A stretch of 64,000 nucleotides of DNA from Treponema sp. (GTDB lineage: Bacteria > Spirochaetota > Spirochaetia > Treponematales > Treponemataceae), in assembly GCA_022510925.1 (NCBI GenBank), contig JAFLSO010000002.1:91223-155222 (forward strand), read 5' to 3'. The position numbers were made by a program, and so were the translations under genes. Below the pieces are notes generated by a model. That model worked only from the letters and a program-made list of their open reading frames with translations. It was not told where the DNA came from and searched no databases. Shown here in pieces: positions 1-9,295 of this stretch; position 1 is the stretch's first letter, and each line of letters opens with the position of its first letter.

Positions 1-910
1 GAAGCATTTTCTGTGCAAGCGGCTGCCCCTCCACCACGTTCTGTATGAGGTTCAGCTCCTTGAAGTCAACCTGCCCGTTCTCCGTCTCCTTTATGCGGAG
101 CTTGGTGCGGTCAGTCTCAAAGTTATACGCTATGTACGCGTCGCGCCCATGGACGGGAAGAACAGCCTCCGCCACCACATACGGCATGTCGTACACGGGA
201 TTGTCAAGGAACGCCTCTATCTTCTCATCGCTTATTCCGGCCACCACGTTCTGCGTCTTGAGAGCGGCAAGAATCTGATCCTTGGTAATCTCCGACCCGC
301 TGCCTGAGGGCGGCGAGACAGTTATTGTGGCTTGCATCTCGTCATCGGCCACATCCAGCGCCATAACGGCGTCTCCGGCAGGCTCATGGTTATAGAGACC
401 CACCTCCTTGTACTCGCCGTCAGTGCCCTTCTCCGCATATTTCTTTATGTCGCCTTCCTCTAGGGATGTGGTGTCCCCGCGGCGGCAGTCCTCCAGAATC
501 ATCTTGTAGTTTACAGGCTTTCCTCTGCCCACAGGAAGAATCACTTTTATGCAGATGCGGCTCTTGAACCTGTGCACGTAATATATTCCGTCCTTATCCA
601 CAATCTTGTTCTCTTCCTCCATCTCAGAGTCTGAGAAGATTGCCTCGTCCGCGGATTTCTTTTTCTGCTGTATAATCTCGGGATTCTCGTAGACTTTCAG
701 ATGCCACGGCTTTTTCAGAAGCCCGAGCATTCCTGAGAATCCTTTCTCCACGACCTCGTACTCAAGGTTCTGTACATTCGTCTCCAGCTGGACAGCCGCG
801 TCGGCCAGACAGTCCTCCAGGGTGTCCGCCTGCACCTCCACCACATGAATCTCTTTGTCTATGGCGAGGCGTTTCTCCATGTCCAAGCGCAGCTGGTCCA
901 ATGTAACCAT
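1..910 (-). CDS. FapA-like protein (Jag-N plus DUF342), 3' end outside window
   Basis: The reading frame is open from an ATG at 910 to the left edge, about 303 codons; the C-terminus lies outside. Residues about 20-75 resemble a Jag_N domain, with an acidic stretch followed by GFSGMLGLLKKPW, the hallmark GFLGLF-type loop. The rest, with a positively charged segment and a PSGSG turn, is consistent with the N-terminal half of the DUF342/FapA family. The ATG shares one base with the whiG stop (TGATG), so the two are translationally coupled. Proteins of this type follow whiG in treponemal fla operons; their role is unclear, and FapA-type proteins have been linked to cell-surface and polar functions in other bacteria. 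The family call rests on the Jag_N loop, overall pattern and position, without alignment. Confidence 0.7.
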   Translation of the reverse strand, partial: MVTLDQLRLDMEKRLAIDKEIHVVEVQADTLEDCLADAAVQLETNVQNLEYEVVEKGFSGMLGLLKKPWHLKVYENPEIIQQKKKSADEAIFSDSEMEEENKIVDKDGIYYVHRFKSRICIKVILPVGRGKPVNYKMILEDCRRGDTTSLEEGDIKKYAEKGTDGEYKEVGLYNHEPAGDAVMALDVADDEMQATITVSPPSGSGSEITKDQILAALKTQNVVAGISDEKIEAFLDNPVYDMPYVVAEAVLPVHGRDAYIAYNFETDRTKLRIKETENGQVDFKELNLIQNVVEGQPLAQKML

Positions 911-1698
911 CAGAAAATGCCCTTCCTTATGCTGGTGAGCTTTGCGCGCAGATGAAGGTTGGCTTTGGAGTGAAGCTGGCTTATGCGGCTCTCGCTTACG
1001 TTGAGGACCTGGCCTATCTCCTTGAACGTAAGGTCCTCGTGATAGTAAAGGACTATGACCATTTTCTCGTTCTGCGGAAGCTCGTTTATGGCCTGTATGA
1101 TTACGCGGCGCACCTCCTCGCGCTCCACGATTACGTCGGGGTTGAGGGAGTTGGGGGCCTCTATGCTGTCTCCTATGGACATGTGGTCTGAGTCGTCACC
1201 GGAATACCAGACATCGTTCAGGGAAAGCATGCTCGTTCCGCTGACTTTCATTATGGTGGTCTGGTACTCGCTCTCCGTCATGCCCATGGCCTGCGCTATC
1301 TCAGCGTCGCTCGCGGTGCGTCCCAGACGGCTCTCCAGCTCGGCGATGGTCTCCTCTATCTCGCGGGACTTCTGCCTTACGGAGCGCGGCACCCAGTCCA
1401 GCTCGCGCAGCTCGTCGAATATGGCGCCGCGGATTCTTGTGACGGCGTAAGTCTTGAACTTTACGTTCTTGTCCAAGTCGAATTTATTTATGGCATCCAA
1501 AAGCCCGAACTGGCCGAAACCCACCAGGTCATCGAATTCCACGCTCTCGGGCATGCCGGTGGAGATTTTTCCGGCCACATACTTCACGAGCGGCATGTAC
1601 TGCCGAATGAGCTTATCGCGAATCTGCGGAGACTTGGTCTTTTTGAATTCGCGCCAGAGTTCTTCTTCTGTCTTTTCGTCTAAAAGCGAAACTGCCAT
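910..1698 (-). CDS. whiG: flagellar sigma factor (sigma28, WhiG/FliA type)
   Basis: 262 aa, normal for FliA/WhiG. Region 2 is clear, with LVKYVAGKISTGMPESVEFDDL and the core-binding GLLDAINKFD followed by FKTYAVTRIRGAIFDELR. Region 3 follows (DWVPRSVRQKSREIEE, then an LGRTASDAEIAQAMG helix-turn-helix), and region 4 ends in LTFKEIGQVLNVSESRISQLHSKA. It directs core RNA polymerase to late flagellar and chemotaxis promoters. The start is an ATG directly following the upstream gene's stop, and the stop overlaps the start of the fapA-like gene. It lies near the 3' end of the fla operon, as in other treponemes. No clear sigma28 promoter was found in the window, so its targets are probably elsewhere. 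Confidence 0.95.
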   Translation of the reverse strand: MAVSLLDEKTEEELWREFKKTKSPQIRDKLIRQYMPLVKYVAGKISTGMPESVEFDDLVGFGQFGLLDAINKFDLDKNVKFKTYAVTRIRGAIFDELRELDWVPRSVRQKSREIEETIAELESRLGRTASDAEIAQAMGMTESEYQTTIMKVSGTSMLSLNDVWYSGDDSDHMSIGDSIEAPNSLNPDVIVEREEVRRVIIQAINELPQNEKMVIVLYYHEDLTFKEIGQVLNVSESRISQLHSKANLHLRAKLTSIRKGIF

Positions 1699-2655
1699 TT
1701 AGTCATCCTTTTTCAACAGCGTCTGTATGGCCTTGGCCATGGTAGATGCGTCATGATTGGAGGCCTGCGAGCCGTCCACCAGCGAGACACGGCCAGACTC
1801 CTCTGAGTCCGCGGACCCGGAGCTGGCAAATTCGCTGTCATTTATTACTTCTCCTGAGGAGCTGCCGTCCGACAGACCAAAGGAAACATCTCCTATGTCA
1901 GGCAGGCTGTCTATCTCTTTTATGTCCGCCGCCTGTTTAGCCTTGCGCTCTGCCGCCGCCTGCTCTTTTGCGGAAAGATGCGCCTTGTGCTCCGGCTCGG
2001 GCGGAGTCTTAAGCGGCTCCCCGAGCTGGACGGGCTTGAACTCAGGTTTCTCGGGCGGAGTGTCCGGCTCCGTTTTGGCGGCCTCACCTGCGGAACGCTG
2101 AGGGGAAGCTGTCTGTGCCGCCGAGGCATTCTGCGCCGCAATATCCGAGGATGCGCCGGTTGCAGGAGACTTCTCTGCTGCATCTGGCGCGGCGCTGGCA
2201 GCGGGCTCAGGCTCAGTGCCTGCTCTCTTACCGAACGACGGTCCGTGCGGCATGGCAGCAATCTCCTCGGCGGTGGGCTTATCCTCCTGCACGGGGGCAT
2301 ATGGAGCGGGCTTTGCCTTTTTGGCGCCTGCACTGAATCCCATAGAGCCGGAGCCTACGGCGAACTGCGGTCCCGCGCCGTCATCCGTAAGATTCTCATC
2401 GCCTATGGTTATGTCCACGGTTCCTCCGCGGCCCTCCCCCGGCTGGGGCTGCTGAGGCTCCGACAGGGAGTCATCCTCCACGGAAAGGAACTTGCCGCTA
2501 AGGAAATCTATTCCCAGCGCCAGAAGCCCGAATACCACGGCAAAAATCACGGAGCGGAGAAGCGTCCTGCCTATGCGATGGGTAGCTATGATGCTGATAA
2601 GGAAGGAAAGCACGAAGCCCAAGCCCGTGCAGATGAAAACTCTTTTTAGTTTCAT
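1699..2655 (-). CDS. conserved treponemal fla-operon protein, membrane-anchored, disordered
   Basis: 318 aa, no recognised enzymatic domain. Two adjacent hydrophobic segments (about residues 7-24 and 32-52) would anchor it in the inner membrane. They are followed by about 200 residues rich in Pro, Ala, Glu and Lys that look disordered, then an Asp/Ser-rich stretch and a short C-terminal helix ending in TMAKAIQTLLKKDD. The low-complexity middle and the ordered tail suggest a tethered adaptor whose C-terminal peptide binds a partner. It lies between flhG and whiG, the position of an unnamed conserved gene in treponemal fla operons. The ATG has a GAGGGGAT Shine-Dalgarno. The motility link is inferred from position only. 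Confidence 0.75.
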   Translation of the reverse strand: MKLKRVFICTGLGFVLSFLISIIATHRIGRTLLRSVIFAVVFGLLALGIDFLSGKFLSVEDDSLSEPQQPQPGEGRGGTVDITIGDENLTDDGAGPQFAVGSGSMGFSAGAKKAKPAPYAPVQEDKPTAEEIAAMPHGPSFGKRAGTEPEPAASAAPDAAEKSPATGASSDIAAQNASAAQTASPQRSAGEAAKTEPDTPPEKPEFKPVQLGEPLKTPPEPEHKAHLSAKEQAAAERKAKQAADIKEIDSLPDIGDVSFGLSDGSSSGEVINDSEFASSGSADSEESGRVSLVDGSQASNHDASTMAKAIQTLLKKDD

Positions 2656-2678
2656 ATCCCCTCGACTCCCATTACATA

Positions 2679-2707
2679 AGAGTAAGGCAAAAAGCCTGTC
2701 TGGTCAA
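2679..2707 (-). promoter_or_regulatory. candidate internal fla promoter before the whiG branch
   Basis: On the minus strand TTGACC (2702-2707) and TACTCT (2679-2684) are separated by exactly 17 bp, in the 67-nt gap between flhG and the membrane-anchored gene. The spacer contains a small inverted repeat, AGGC-N5-GCCT (2685-2697). The -35 is a 5/6 match; the -10 keeps only T-12, A-11 and T-7. If real, it would let whiG and fapA be expressed apart from the structural genes. Pattern reading only. Confidence 0.35.
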
Positions 2708-2722
2708 GTTCAAGTTTGCCTT

Positions 2723-3607
2723 TCACCTGGATTTTTTGCCTCCAAGGAATTTCTTAAGGAAGTTCGACACTCCCGCGTCAGAGCCCAGGTCAGTTTTCTC
2801 TATGCGGCCGACTATGTGCTTAAGGCACATGGCGGGCTTGCTGGTGGGATTCACCACGATGAAAGGTTTCTGGCGGATAACGCTCGCCTGCACCACAGGG
2901 TCATCGTAGACGAATCCTATGTAGTCCACCTTATAGTTCAGGAACTGCCCCACTATGGTGATTATGCGCTCCGAGATTCGTTTTCCCTCGTCGGCCGAAT
3001 GCACCCTGTTCACAAGAAGCTTTAAATTTATCTCCCGGTTAACAAGCTCTGTGGTGATGATTTTTATTATGCCGTAAGCGTCCGTGATGGCGGTGGGCTC
3101 AGGGGTCGTGACCACATAGACCTCATCTGCCGCGGCCACGAACTGCAGCACGTTGTTCGCCACGCCCGCGCCTGTGTCTATGATTATTATGTCCGCATTG
3201 GAGAGGGACGCGAACTCATTGGCGAAATAGTCAAGCTCGTCCTTTGAAAGATTCGCTATCTTGGAGAAGCCGGATGCTCCCGCTATGAACCTTATGCCGA
3301 ATTCAGTGTCCAGTATTATTTCGCTCATTTTTTTCTGATGGTTTATGACGTTCATCAGATTGTACTGAGGGACTATGTTCAGGAGCACGTTCACGTTCGC
3401 CATGCCAAGGTCGCCGTCAATCAGTATGACTTTTTTCCCGAGCTGCCCGTACGCTATGGCCATGTTCACGGCCAGGTTGGTTTTTCCCACGCCGCCTTTA
3501 CCGCTCGTTATGGCGATGATACGGGTCTTATGTGAGTTGGGGCGGGAAATCCTAGAGCTCTCAGTGCCCTGCATAAGCGCGCGAAGTTCGTCTGCCTGTT
3601 CTTCCAT
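2723..3607 (-). CDS. flhG: flagellar number/placement ATPase FlhG (FleN/YlxH, MinD-like)
   Basis: 294 aa P-loop ATPase of the MinD/ParA family. The deviant Walker A SGKGGVGKT is at about residues 35-43, followed by LIDGDLGMANVNVLLNI (switch I region) and IIIDTGAGV (Walker B/switch II). FlhG works with FlhF to set flagellar number and position; in spirochaetes the filaments are periplasmic and inserted near the poles. The start codon directly follows the flhF stop, with a GAGGAG ribosome site inside the flhF 3' end, so translation is coupled. The N-terminal 28 residues before the ATPase core resemble the short activating tail of FlhG proteins that stimulates FlhF GTPase (family knowledge, not tested here). 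Confidence 0.93.
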   Translation of the reverse strand: MEEQADELRALMQGTESSRISRPNSHKTRIIAITSGKGGVGKTNLAVNMAIAYGQLGKKVILIDGDLGMANVNVLLNIVPQYNLMNVINHQKKMSEIILDTEFGIRFIAGASGFSKIANLSKDELDYFANEFASLSNADIIIIDTGAGVANNVLQFVAAADEVYVVTTPEPTAITDAYGIIKIITTELVNREINLKLLVNRVHSADEGKRISERIITIVGQFLNYKVDYIGFVYDDPVVQASVIRQKPFIVVNPTSKPAMCLKHIVGRIEKTDLGSDAGVSNFLKKFLGGKKSR

Positions 3608-4894
3608 TTATTTCTCCTCAAGGCTTTCTTTGCCAAATTTGTCGTCTATATGGGCGCGGTCAACGCTGAATCCCTCAAGCCTGGTCAGGAACCATGCAGG
3701 ATGTGCCCTGCGCATGGTGCGTATGACCTCCTGCCCGTATGTTATCCACGATATGCTTTTTTTCTTCTCCCAGAGGACGCTTATAATGTTTCCGAAATAC
3801 GATGTCTCGTCGCACTTTGTGACTATTACGCTTTTGTAATCGAACGACTCGTAGTTGCGCATGATTCTCTCCAGGTCGCGCGCCTTGGTTCCGGCCATGA
3901 CAGCAAGATAGACATGGGGCCTCATTCCGCGCACGTCAAGGCTGCGGTGCATCTTGGCGATGTGCTCCACGTCGTTAGGGGAGTAGCCCGCGGTGTCTAT
4001 GAAAATGTAGTCGTAGCTCTCGCCGAAGTCCTTGTAGAGCCTCTCAAGCTCCTCCGCGTTCTTGACGGACGCCACGCGCAGATTCATTATGTCGGCGTAA
4101 TGCTGTATCTGCTCCGCCGCCGCCACGCGCACGGTGTCCGCGGTTATGAGATGGACTTTAGGCTGGGGCCGCGGGGAGTCCGGATGGTGATCATTATAAT
4201 CCTTGGCTGAAAGTATTATGTCAGCGCTCATTTTGGCGACGGTGGTGGTTTTTCCCACGCCGGTGGGCCCGACTATGACTATGACGCTCGGGCAGTGGAA
4301 CGGAGGCTCCGGCGCTATTTTAATCGACTCCCCTATCCAGTCCACCACGGTACTCTGCACTTTCTCAAAATCGTCAAGCATGTTCAGGGAGATATCCTGC
4401 ATCCTGCCGCTTATGTCGGCGATGTATGACGCGGTGAATTCGTTCTGCTCCAGAAGCTCCTCGATTCGCCTTATGGAGGCATGCTTAATCTGGTCATTCT
4501 TCTGTATATGCTTGTAAAAGTCCGTCATCTGGGTCTGGACAACCTTTGACATCTGCGAGAGCTGCACTGCCGAGAATTCTGACGACTCCCCCATCCTGTG
4601 AAGTATGGCGTCCTGGTTCCGCATGAACTCGCTCTCCGGGGAGGCGGACGGTCTCTGCGGATTCTGCGCGGAATAATATCCCTGGTCCTGCCGCACGCGC
4701 TTCTCGGTCAGCACGTACTCCACCTCGACCTCCTCGCGCTGGAAAAGGCCCAGGAATCCGCCCTTCAGCTTAGGACGCGTACTGAGCAGCGTGTAGTCCT
4801 CGCCGTACATCTCATAGAGTTTTCTCTTGCACTCATCGCGGGTCTTGCCGCTCATAGTGAGTGTCGCGCTTCCCATTTTCTCGCTATATGGCAT
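3608..4894 (-). CDS. flhF: flagellar SRP-type GTPase FlhF
   Basis: 428 aa. The N-terminal basic domain (1-60) contains LKGGFLGLF, then comes a low-complexity linker and an NG GTPase core. The G1 loop GPTGVGKTT is at about residues 209-217, with ITADTVRVAAAEQI (SRP-GTPase insertion box), IFIDTAGYS (G3) and VTKCDET (G4). FlhF is a membrane-associated GTPase that marks the site of flagellar assembly and pairs with FlhG, encoded next. Its start overlaps the flhA 3' end by 11 bp, and GGAG sits 6 nt before the ATG. Length and motifs are typical. Confidence 0.95.
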   Translation of the reverse strand: MPYSEKMGSATLTMSGKTRDECKRKLYEMYGEDYTLLSTRPKLKGGFLGLFQREEVEVEYVLTEKRVRQDQGYYSAQNPQRPSASPESEFMRNQDAILHRMGESSEFSAVQLSQMSKVVQTQMTDFYKHIQKNDQIKHASIRRIEELLEQNEFTASYIADISGRMQDISLNMLDDFEKVQSTVVDWIGESIKIAPEPPFHCPSVIVIVGPTGVGKTTTVAKMSADIILSAKDYNDHHPDSPRPQPKVHLITADTVRVAAAEQIQHYADIMNLRVASVKNAEELERLYKDFGESYDYIFIDTAGYSPNDVEHIAKMHRSLDVRGMRPHVYLAVMAGTKARDLERIMRNYESFDYKSVIVTKCDETSYFGNIISVLWEKKKSISWITYGQEVIRTMRRAHPAWFLTRLEGFSVDRAHIDDKFGKESLEEK

Positions 4895-7022
4895 TTATTT
4901 CTCCAATCGATTCTATTTTTATGTCGCTGCCTGCGGCCAGTATCTCTCCTATGGATATGACTATGAGACCAGGAATCTCCCGCTCCGTGGAGGACTTCAC
5001 AAGGAGCCTCACCTCGTCAGGGCACATGACGATGGGAAGGAAATTCCTGTCCCTTACGGATGCGATTGCGGCGCTAACTGCGGAGATGTATCTGCGGGCG
5101 TCAGCGGGCTCGAACGCAACCTGTGGCTTTTTGCCGGGAATGACCGACGCGTGGGACAGTATCTGCTCCGCGAGTGCCTGGTCCACGCTTATTACATGAA
5201 GGATTTTGCTCTCGTCCGCGTACTGCAGGCAAATCTGCGCGCCCAATGACGTGCGCACAAGCTCGGTGAGCTGCCATGTGTCGCGCGTGTATTTAGCGTT
5301 GTCGCTGAGTGTCTCCAGAATCTGCACCATGTTGCGTATGCTCACCTGCTCGGACAGAAGGTTGCGCAGGACCGCCTCAATCTCTCCCATGGTGAACGCG
5401 CTCGGTCCCTGGGTGACCTCCTCCACCACTTTGGGAGCGCTCTCCTTAAGCTTGTCGAGCATGGCGCTGACTTCCTGGCGGGTAAGTATGGACGATGCGT
5501 TGCGCCGTATGGTCTCGGTAAGATGCGTCGCTATTATGGTGGGAGAGTCTATGACCGCGTAGCCCGCCTTCTCCGCCTCAAGGCGCTTGGACTCAGGAAC
5601 CCATATCGCCTCCATTCCGAACGTGGGGTCCCTGGTGGCCTCGCCTGCGATCTCCTTGCCTGAGGGAACGCCGCCTGTGTTGAGGCACATATAGTATCCC
5701 ATCTTAAGATGGCTCCGTCCCACCTCTATACCGCGGATTTTAAACGAGTACTCCTCGGGATCCAGGGCCATGCTGTCGCGGATGTGTATGTTCGGCACCA
5801 CGAGCCCCAGGTCCAGGGCCACCTCCTTGCGAATCTTAGTGACACGCTCCAGAAGCTCCGCGCCTTTCTCCTTGTCCACGAGCGGTATGAGCGCGAAGCC
5901 CAGGTCCAATGACAGGGGGTCCACCGTGACAAGGGGCGACACCTCGCTGGGACTGGAGCCAGTCTGCCTGGAGACAGCGACCTTTGCCTCCGCCTCTTTC
6001 TCCGCCTTAAGCCGTCTGGTCTCCGTGGTTTTCATGCGTATGCCCGCGAACACCAGAAGCCCGCCCACGGGAACGAGCACCATGGCAGAGAGGTTATGGA
6101 ACGCCACTCCCAGGACCGAGAGCGTTGCGCCCACAATAATGTAAATGGTGCCGTCCACCGAGAAATTCTTTCTTATCTGGTCAGTGAGCGAATAGTCGTC
6201 GTTGGAGCCTGTCACGAGAAGTCCCGTGGAGAACGAGATGAGCAGGGCCGGAAGCTGGCTCATGAGACCGTCGCCTATGGTGAGCCTAGCGTAGCTGTTC
6301 AGGGCGTCCGTGAAATTCATGCGCCCGAAAACCATGCCAGTTATCATGCCGCCTATGAGGTTCACCACAGTTATGAAAATGCCCGCCTTGACGTTACCGC
6401 TCACGAATTTGGAGGAGCCGTCCATGGTGGAGTAAAAGTCTATCTCGCGCCTTATCTGCGCCTTGCGCCTCTCCGCCTCTTCCTCGGTGATGGCTCCTGA
6501 GTTAAGCTCGTTCTGCACGTCGAACATCTTTGAGTTCATGCTGTCCAGTGAGAAGCGGGCGCTTACCTCGGACACGCGCTCCGCGCCCTTGGTCACGACC
6601 AGGACCTGCACCACTATCAGTATTATGAAGATTATGAAGCCTATCACAAGATTGTCGCCCGCCACTATGTCCGCGAACGTCTTCACCATCTCGCTCTGGC
6701 TGCTCATGCCCGGCCCCACCGCGGGATGAAGCAGTATGTTCCGCGTGGACGCTATGTTTATGGCCAGACCGAAAAGCGTGTCCAAAAGTATGGCCCTGGG
6801 GAACGATGAGAAATCCGCGGCGCGGCGCATATAGACTACGGTAAGGAGGATTACAAAAGAGACGGCCAGATTCAGGACCATGGCTATGTCTATCATGGTC
6901 TTTGTCATGGGAATGAACATGAACAGGACAATCACGACAACCGCCACGGCTATGGTGTTGCCCTGCAAAATAGAAAAAATCCTGCCGCGTGCGCTCTCGC
7001 GGCCAACCGCTGCTTCTGGCAT
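4884..7022 (-). CDS. flhA: flagellar type III export apparatus protein FlhA
   Basis: About 712 aa. The N-terminal half has eight or so hydrophobic segments, including the FHIPEP-type core with VVTKGAERVSEVSARFSLD and RREIDFYSTMDGSSKFVSGNVKAG. The C-terminal half is the cytoplasmic domain that docks chaperone-substrate complexes. FlhA forms the nonameric ring of the export gate. I chose the ATG at 7022 (MPEAAVGRES) because GGTGGGGGG lies just before it; an upstream in-frame ATG at 7037 (MGGGLMPEA) has no ribosome site. A 12-base string including that ATG, ATGGGTGGGGGG, also occurs upstream of fliO. The gene lies between flhB and flhF as in T. pallidum. Confidence 0.95.
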   Translation of the reverse strand: MPEAAVGRESARGRIFSILQGNTIAVAVVVIVLFMFIPMTKTMIDIAMVLNLAVSFVILLTVVYMRRAADFSSFPRAILLDTLFGLAINIASTRNILLHPAVGPGMSSQSEMVKTFADIVAGDNLVIGFIIFIILIVVQVLVVTKGAERVSEVSARFSLDSMNSKMFDVQNELNSGAITEEEAERRKAQIRREIDFYSTMDGSSKFVSGNVKAGIFITVVNLIGGMITGMVFGRMNFTDALNSYARLTIGDGLMSQLPALLISFSTGLLVTGSNDDYSLTDQIRKNFSVDGTIYIIVGATLSVLGVAFHNLSAMVLVPVGGLLVFAGIRMKTTETRRLKAEKEAEAKVAVSRQTGSSPSEVSPLVTVDPLSLDLGFALIPLVDKEKGAELLERVTKIRKEVALDLGLVVPNIHIRDSMALDPEEYSFKIRGIEVGRSHLKMGYYMCLNTGGVPSGKEIAGEATRDPTFGMEAIWVPESKRLEAEKAGYAVIDSPTIIATHLTETIRRNASSILTRQEVSAMLDKLKESAPKVVEEVTQGPSAFTMGEIEAVLRNLLSEQVSIRNMVQILETLSDNAKYTRDTWQLTELVRTSLGAQICLQYADESKILHVISVDQALAEQILSHASVIPGKKPQVAFEPADARRYISAVSAAIASVRDRNFLPIVMCPDEVRLLVKSSTEREIPGLIVISIGEILAAGSDIKIESIGEINAI

Positions 7023-7070
7023 GAGCCCCCCACCCATTATCGTTTTACGGCAGTATCCCCCCTGCCGGCA

Positions 7071-8171
7071 TTATGACTGCCGCCCCTGTCTCTCCATGAA
7101 TCCTATCTGGCCATAGACCGCGGCGACAACCCTAATATATGCTTCTGGTATTATATCACCTATTTCAGTTTCTGTATAGAGAGTACGCGCCAAAGCTTTG
7201 TTCTCCACTATTGGGACATCCGCCTCCCGAGCTATTCTCTTTATGTTCTGCGCCGTCATGTCCGTTCCCTTGGCGCTTATCATGGGGGCATCCGCCGTCA
7301 TGGAGTCCCACTTGAGCGCTACCGCATAGTGCGTAGGGTTAGTGATGACCACGTCGGACTCACGCACCGCCTGGGCCATGTTCACGCTAAGCATCTGACG
7401 CTGGGCCTGCTCCAGGCGGCTCTTGGTCTCCTGGTCCCCCTCCAGCATTTTGAATTCCTCTTTCACTTCCTGCTTGGTCATCTTCATGCTCTCGCGGAAA
7501 GTCCTGCGCTGCATAAAAAAGTCCGCCACACCTATCACAAGGAGCACCAGGGCGGAGACTATGAGAATCTTGGCGCTCATGCCGGCTATCTGCCTCATTG
7601 CCAGCCTGGGACCGCCCGTCTGCAGAAGCTTAAGAGTCTCGCTCATGTCCGAGCGTATGAAAATGAACGCTATAACCGATACGAGCGCCACCTTGACCAG
7701 CGATTTTGCTATGTTGAAGAGCCCCTCCACGGAAAAGAGAGTTTTCTTGAAATACTCGCCGAACTTGGGGATTATCTTGTTGAATTTGGGCTGAATGGTT
7801 TTGGTGGTGAAAATCCATCCCCTGTTCTGCACTATGTTAGCCACCACGCCCGCAATCATCCCCATAAGCGCAAACGGCAGAGTAAGCATGAGGAAATAGC
7901 GGACGAACACGTAGGCGAACTGGCGGTTGTCTATGACAGTGGCGGTGGAGTTGCTGAAGAAAAAAATCATGACCTCCTCAAGCTTCCGCTCCACCCACGG
8001 GGCCAGCACCACCAGCAGAAGCAGCGCGAGCAGATACACTATGATGCCGTTAAGCTCCTGGCTTTTGGGAAGGCGTCCCTCTTTGCGCGCCTCGCTGAGC
8101 TTGTATTCCGAAGGCTCCTCGGTGCGCCCCTCGTCCTCGGCGGCGAACCACTGCAGGTCTATCCGGCTCAT
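7071..8171 (-). CDS. flhB: flagellar export switch protein FlhB
   Basis: About 366 aa. The start is MSRIDLQWFAAEDEGRTEEPS at 8171, which overlaps the fliR stop (ATGA); an in-frame upstream start exists but would extend into fliR without a ribosome site. RTEEPSEYKLSEARKEGRLPKSQEL is the typical FlhB N-terminus (cited in part), followed by four membrane segments. The cytoplasmic domain carries the autocleavage motif NPTH within VVITNPTHYAVALKW. Cleavage between N and P switches secretion from rod/hook to filament substrates. It lies downstream of fliPQR and upstream of flhA. Confidence 0.95.
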   Translation of the reverse strand: MSRIDLQWFAAEDEGRTEEPSEYKLSEARKEGRLPKSQELNGIIVYLLALLLLVVLAPWVERKLEEVMIFFFSNSTATVIDNRQFAYVFVRYFLMLTLPFALMGMIAGVVANIVQNRGWIFTTKTIQPKFNKIIPKFGEYFKKTLFSVEGLFNIAKSLVKVALVSVIAFIFIRSDMSETLKLLQTGGPRLAMRQIAGMSAKILIVSALVLLVIGVADFFMQRRTFRESMKMTKQEVKEEFKMLEGDQETKSRLEQAQRQMLSVNMAQAVRESDVVITNPTHYAVALKWDSMTADAPMISAKGTDMTAQNIKRIAREADVPIVENKALARTLYTETEIGDIIPEAYIRVVAAVYGQIGFMERQGRQS

Positions 8172-8992
8172 GGAAGCGCCCCCTGTCCCATGCCCGCAAG
8201 AAAAAACTGCATCTGCCTGAAAGCCGAATGGAATGTCCTTACGAAGAATTCGCACAGATACGGCATGAGCTGCGTTATCACAAAAAATGACGTGAGCATC
8301 AGAATAGGGAATCCCTCCGAGAGCAGGTTCATCTGCGGGGCTGCCTTAGCAAGCACGCCTACGGTCACGTTTATAAGGAAAAGCGTCCCCATCACGGGAA
8401 GCGCTATCACCAGGGCGTTGAAAAAAAGCCTTGAGAGAGAGAGCAGCATGAACTTAAGGAGTGCGTCCGTGTGCTCCGCCACCGAGAAAGCGCTCAGCGT
8501 GTCAAAGCTTCTTAAGAATCCGTTTATGAAAAGTGTCTGGAACCAGTGGTTCTGCATGAAAATGAGCATTGCTATGAGGTTAAGGTACTGGCCCATGAGC
8601 GGGTTCTCCACCTGATTGAGCGAGTCGTATGCCTCCGCCGCGCTGAAACCCATCTGGAACGCGAAGAACTGGCCCGCCGTGCTGAACGCCGCGAAAATTA
8701 TCTGTATGTAGAATCCAATCACCACGCCCAGAAGCCCCTCTCCCAGGACAAGCAGGACGTACTCCGCCGTAAAAAGCCCGTTCGTAAGGAGGTGCGGGGC
8801 GTATTGCGCGAACGGACCTGAAGCGAGCGAAATCTGAGGCGTGATGAAATACGCCATGTAGCCTGCCAGGGCCAGCTTGGCGTAGCGCGACACGGACTGC
8901 GACGAGAAGAGCGGAAGAGTCATAATCATGGCGAACGCCCTTGCCGCCACCAGAAGGAAAATGGTGGCGTTCCTCAGAACCATGTCTATCAA
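8168..8992 (-). CDS. fliR: flagellar export gate protein FliR
   Basis: 274 aa, six or so membrane helices, FliR/SpaR/EscT family. The conserved central stretch GEGLLGVVIGFYIQIIFAAF and FQMGFSAAEAYDSLNQ are recognisable. FliR joins FliP and FliQ in the helical export-gate core. The most plausible start is a TTG at 8992 (MIDMVLRNATIF), with GAGG nine bases before it; the next ATG is three codons in and lacks a ribosome site. The TTG start also fits the usual FliR N-terminus. The stop overlaps the flhB start. Confidence 0.93.
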   Translation of the reverse strand: MIDMVLRNATIFLLVAARAFAMIMTLPLFSSQSVSRYAKLALAGYMAYFITPQISLASGPFAQYAPHLLTNGLFTAEYVLLVLGEGLLGVVIGFYIQIIFAAFSTAGQFFAFQMGFSAAEAYDSLNQVENPLMGQYLNLIAMLIFMQNHWFQTLFINGFLRSFDTLSAFSVAEHTDALLKFMLLSLSRLFFNALVIALPVMGTLFLINVTVGVLAKAAPQMNLLSEGFPILMLTSFFVITQLMPYLCEFFVRTFHSAFRQMQFFLAGMGQGALP

Positions 8993-8998
8993 ATCACG

Positions 8999-9268
8999 TT
9001 ACCTCGACACCTGAGGGATAAGCGCGAACAGGTCCTCCGCGTAGCCTCGCATTGAGGCGAACATCCAGCCGCCCAGAAGGGCCAGCATCAGAAGGATGGT
9101 CAGAAGCTTGGGCAAAAAAGTAAGCGTCTGCTCCTGTATGGATGTGGTCGCCTGGAAAATCGCAACCACAAGGCCGATGATAAGGGCCGAGCCAAGGACG
9201 GGTGCGGTAAGCTTGAACACCTGCCATATTCCCTGCTGCATAATGCCCACGATAATGTTCTGTCCCAT
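8999..9268 (-). CDS. fliQ: flagellar export gate protein FliQ
   Basis: 89 aa with two membrane helices, the family's normal size. PVLGSALIIGLVVAIFQATT followed by IQEQTLTFLPK is the FliQ/SpaQ hallmark. The protein supplies four copies to the FliP5Q4R1 gate. A GGAGG site lies seven bases before the ATG. It is placed between fliP and fliR, with only six bases to the fliR start. Confidence 0.95.
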   Translation of the reverse strand: MGQNIIVGIMQQGIWQVFKLTAPVLGSALIIGLVVAIFQATTSIQEQTLTFLPKLLTILLMLALLGGWMFASMRGYAEDLFALIPQVSR

Positions 9269-9295
9269 AAAAACCTCCGTAGTTCAGATAAGGCG

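Noticed and set aside
1978-2649. Long open frame antisense to the disordered fla-operon protein (223 codons)
   Set aside because: Leu/Arg/Gly-rich shadow of a Pro/Ala/Glu-rich coding region, with no domain or separate ribosome site.
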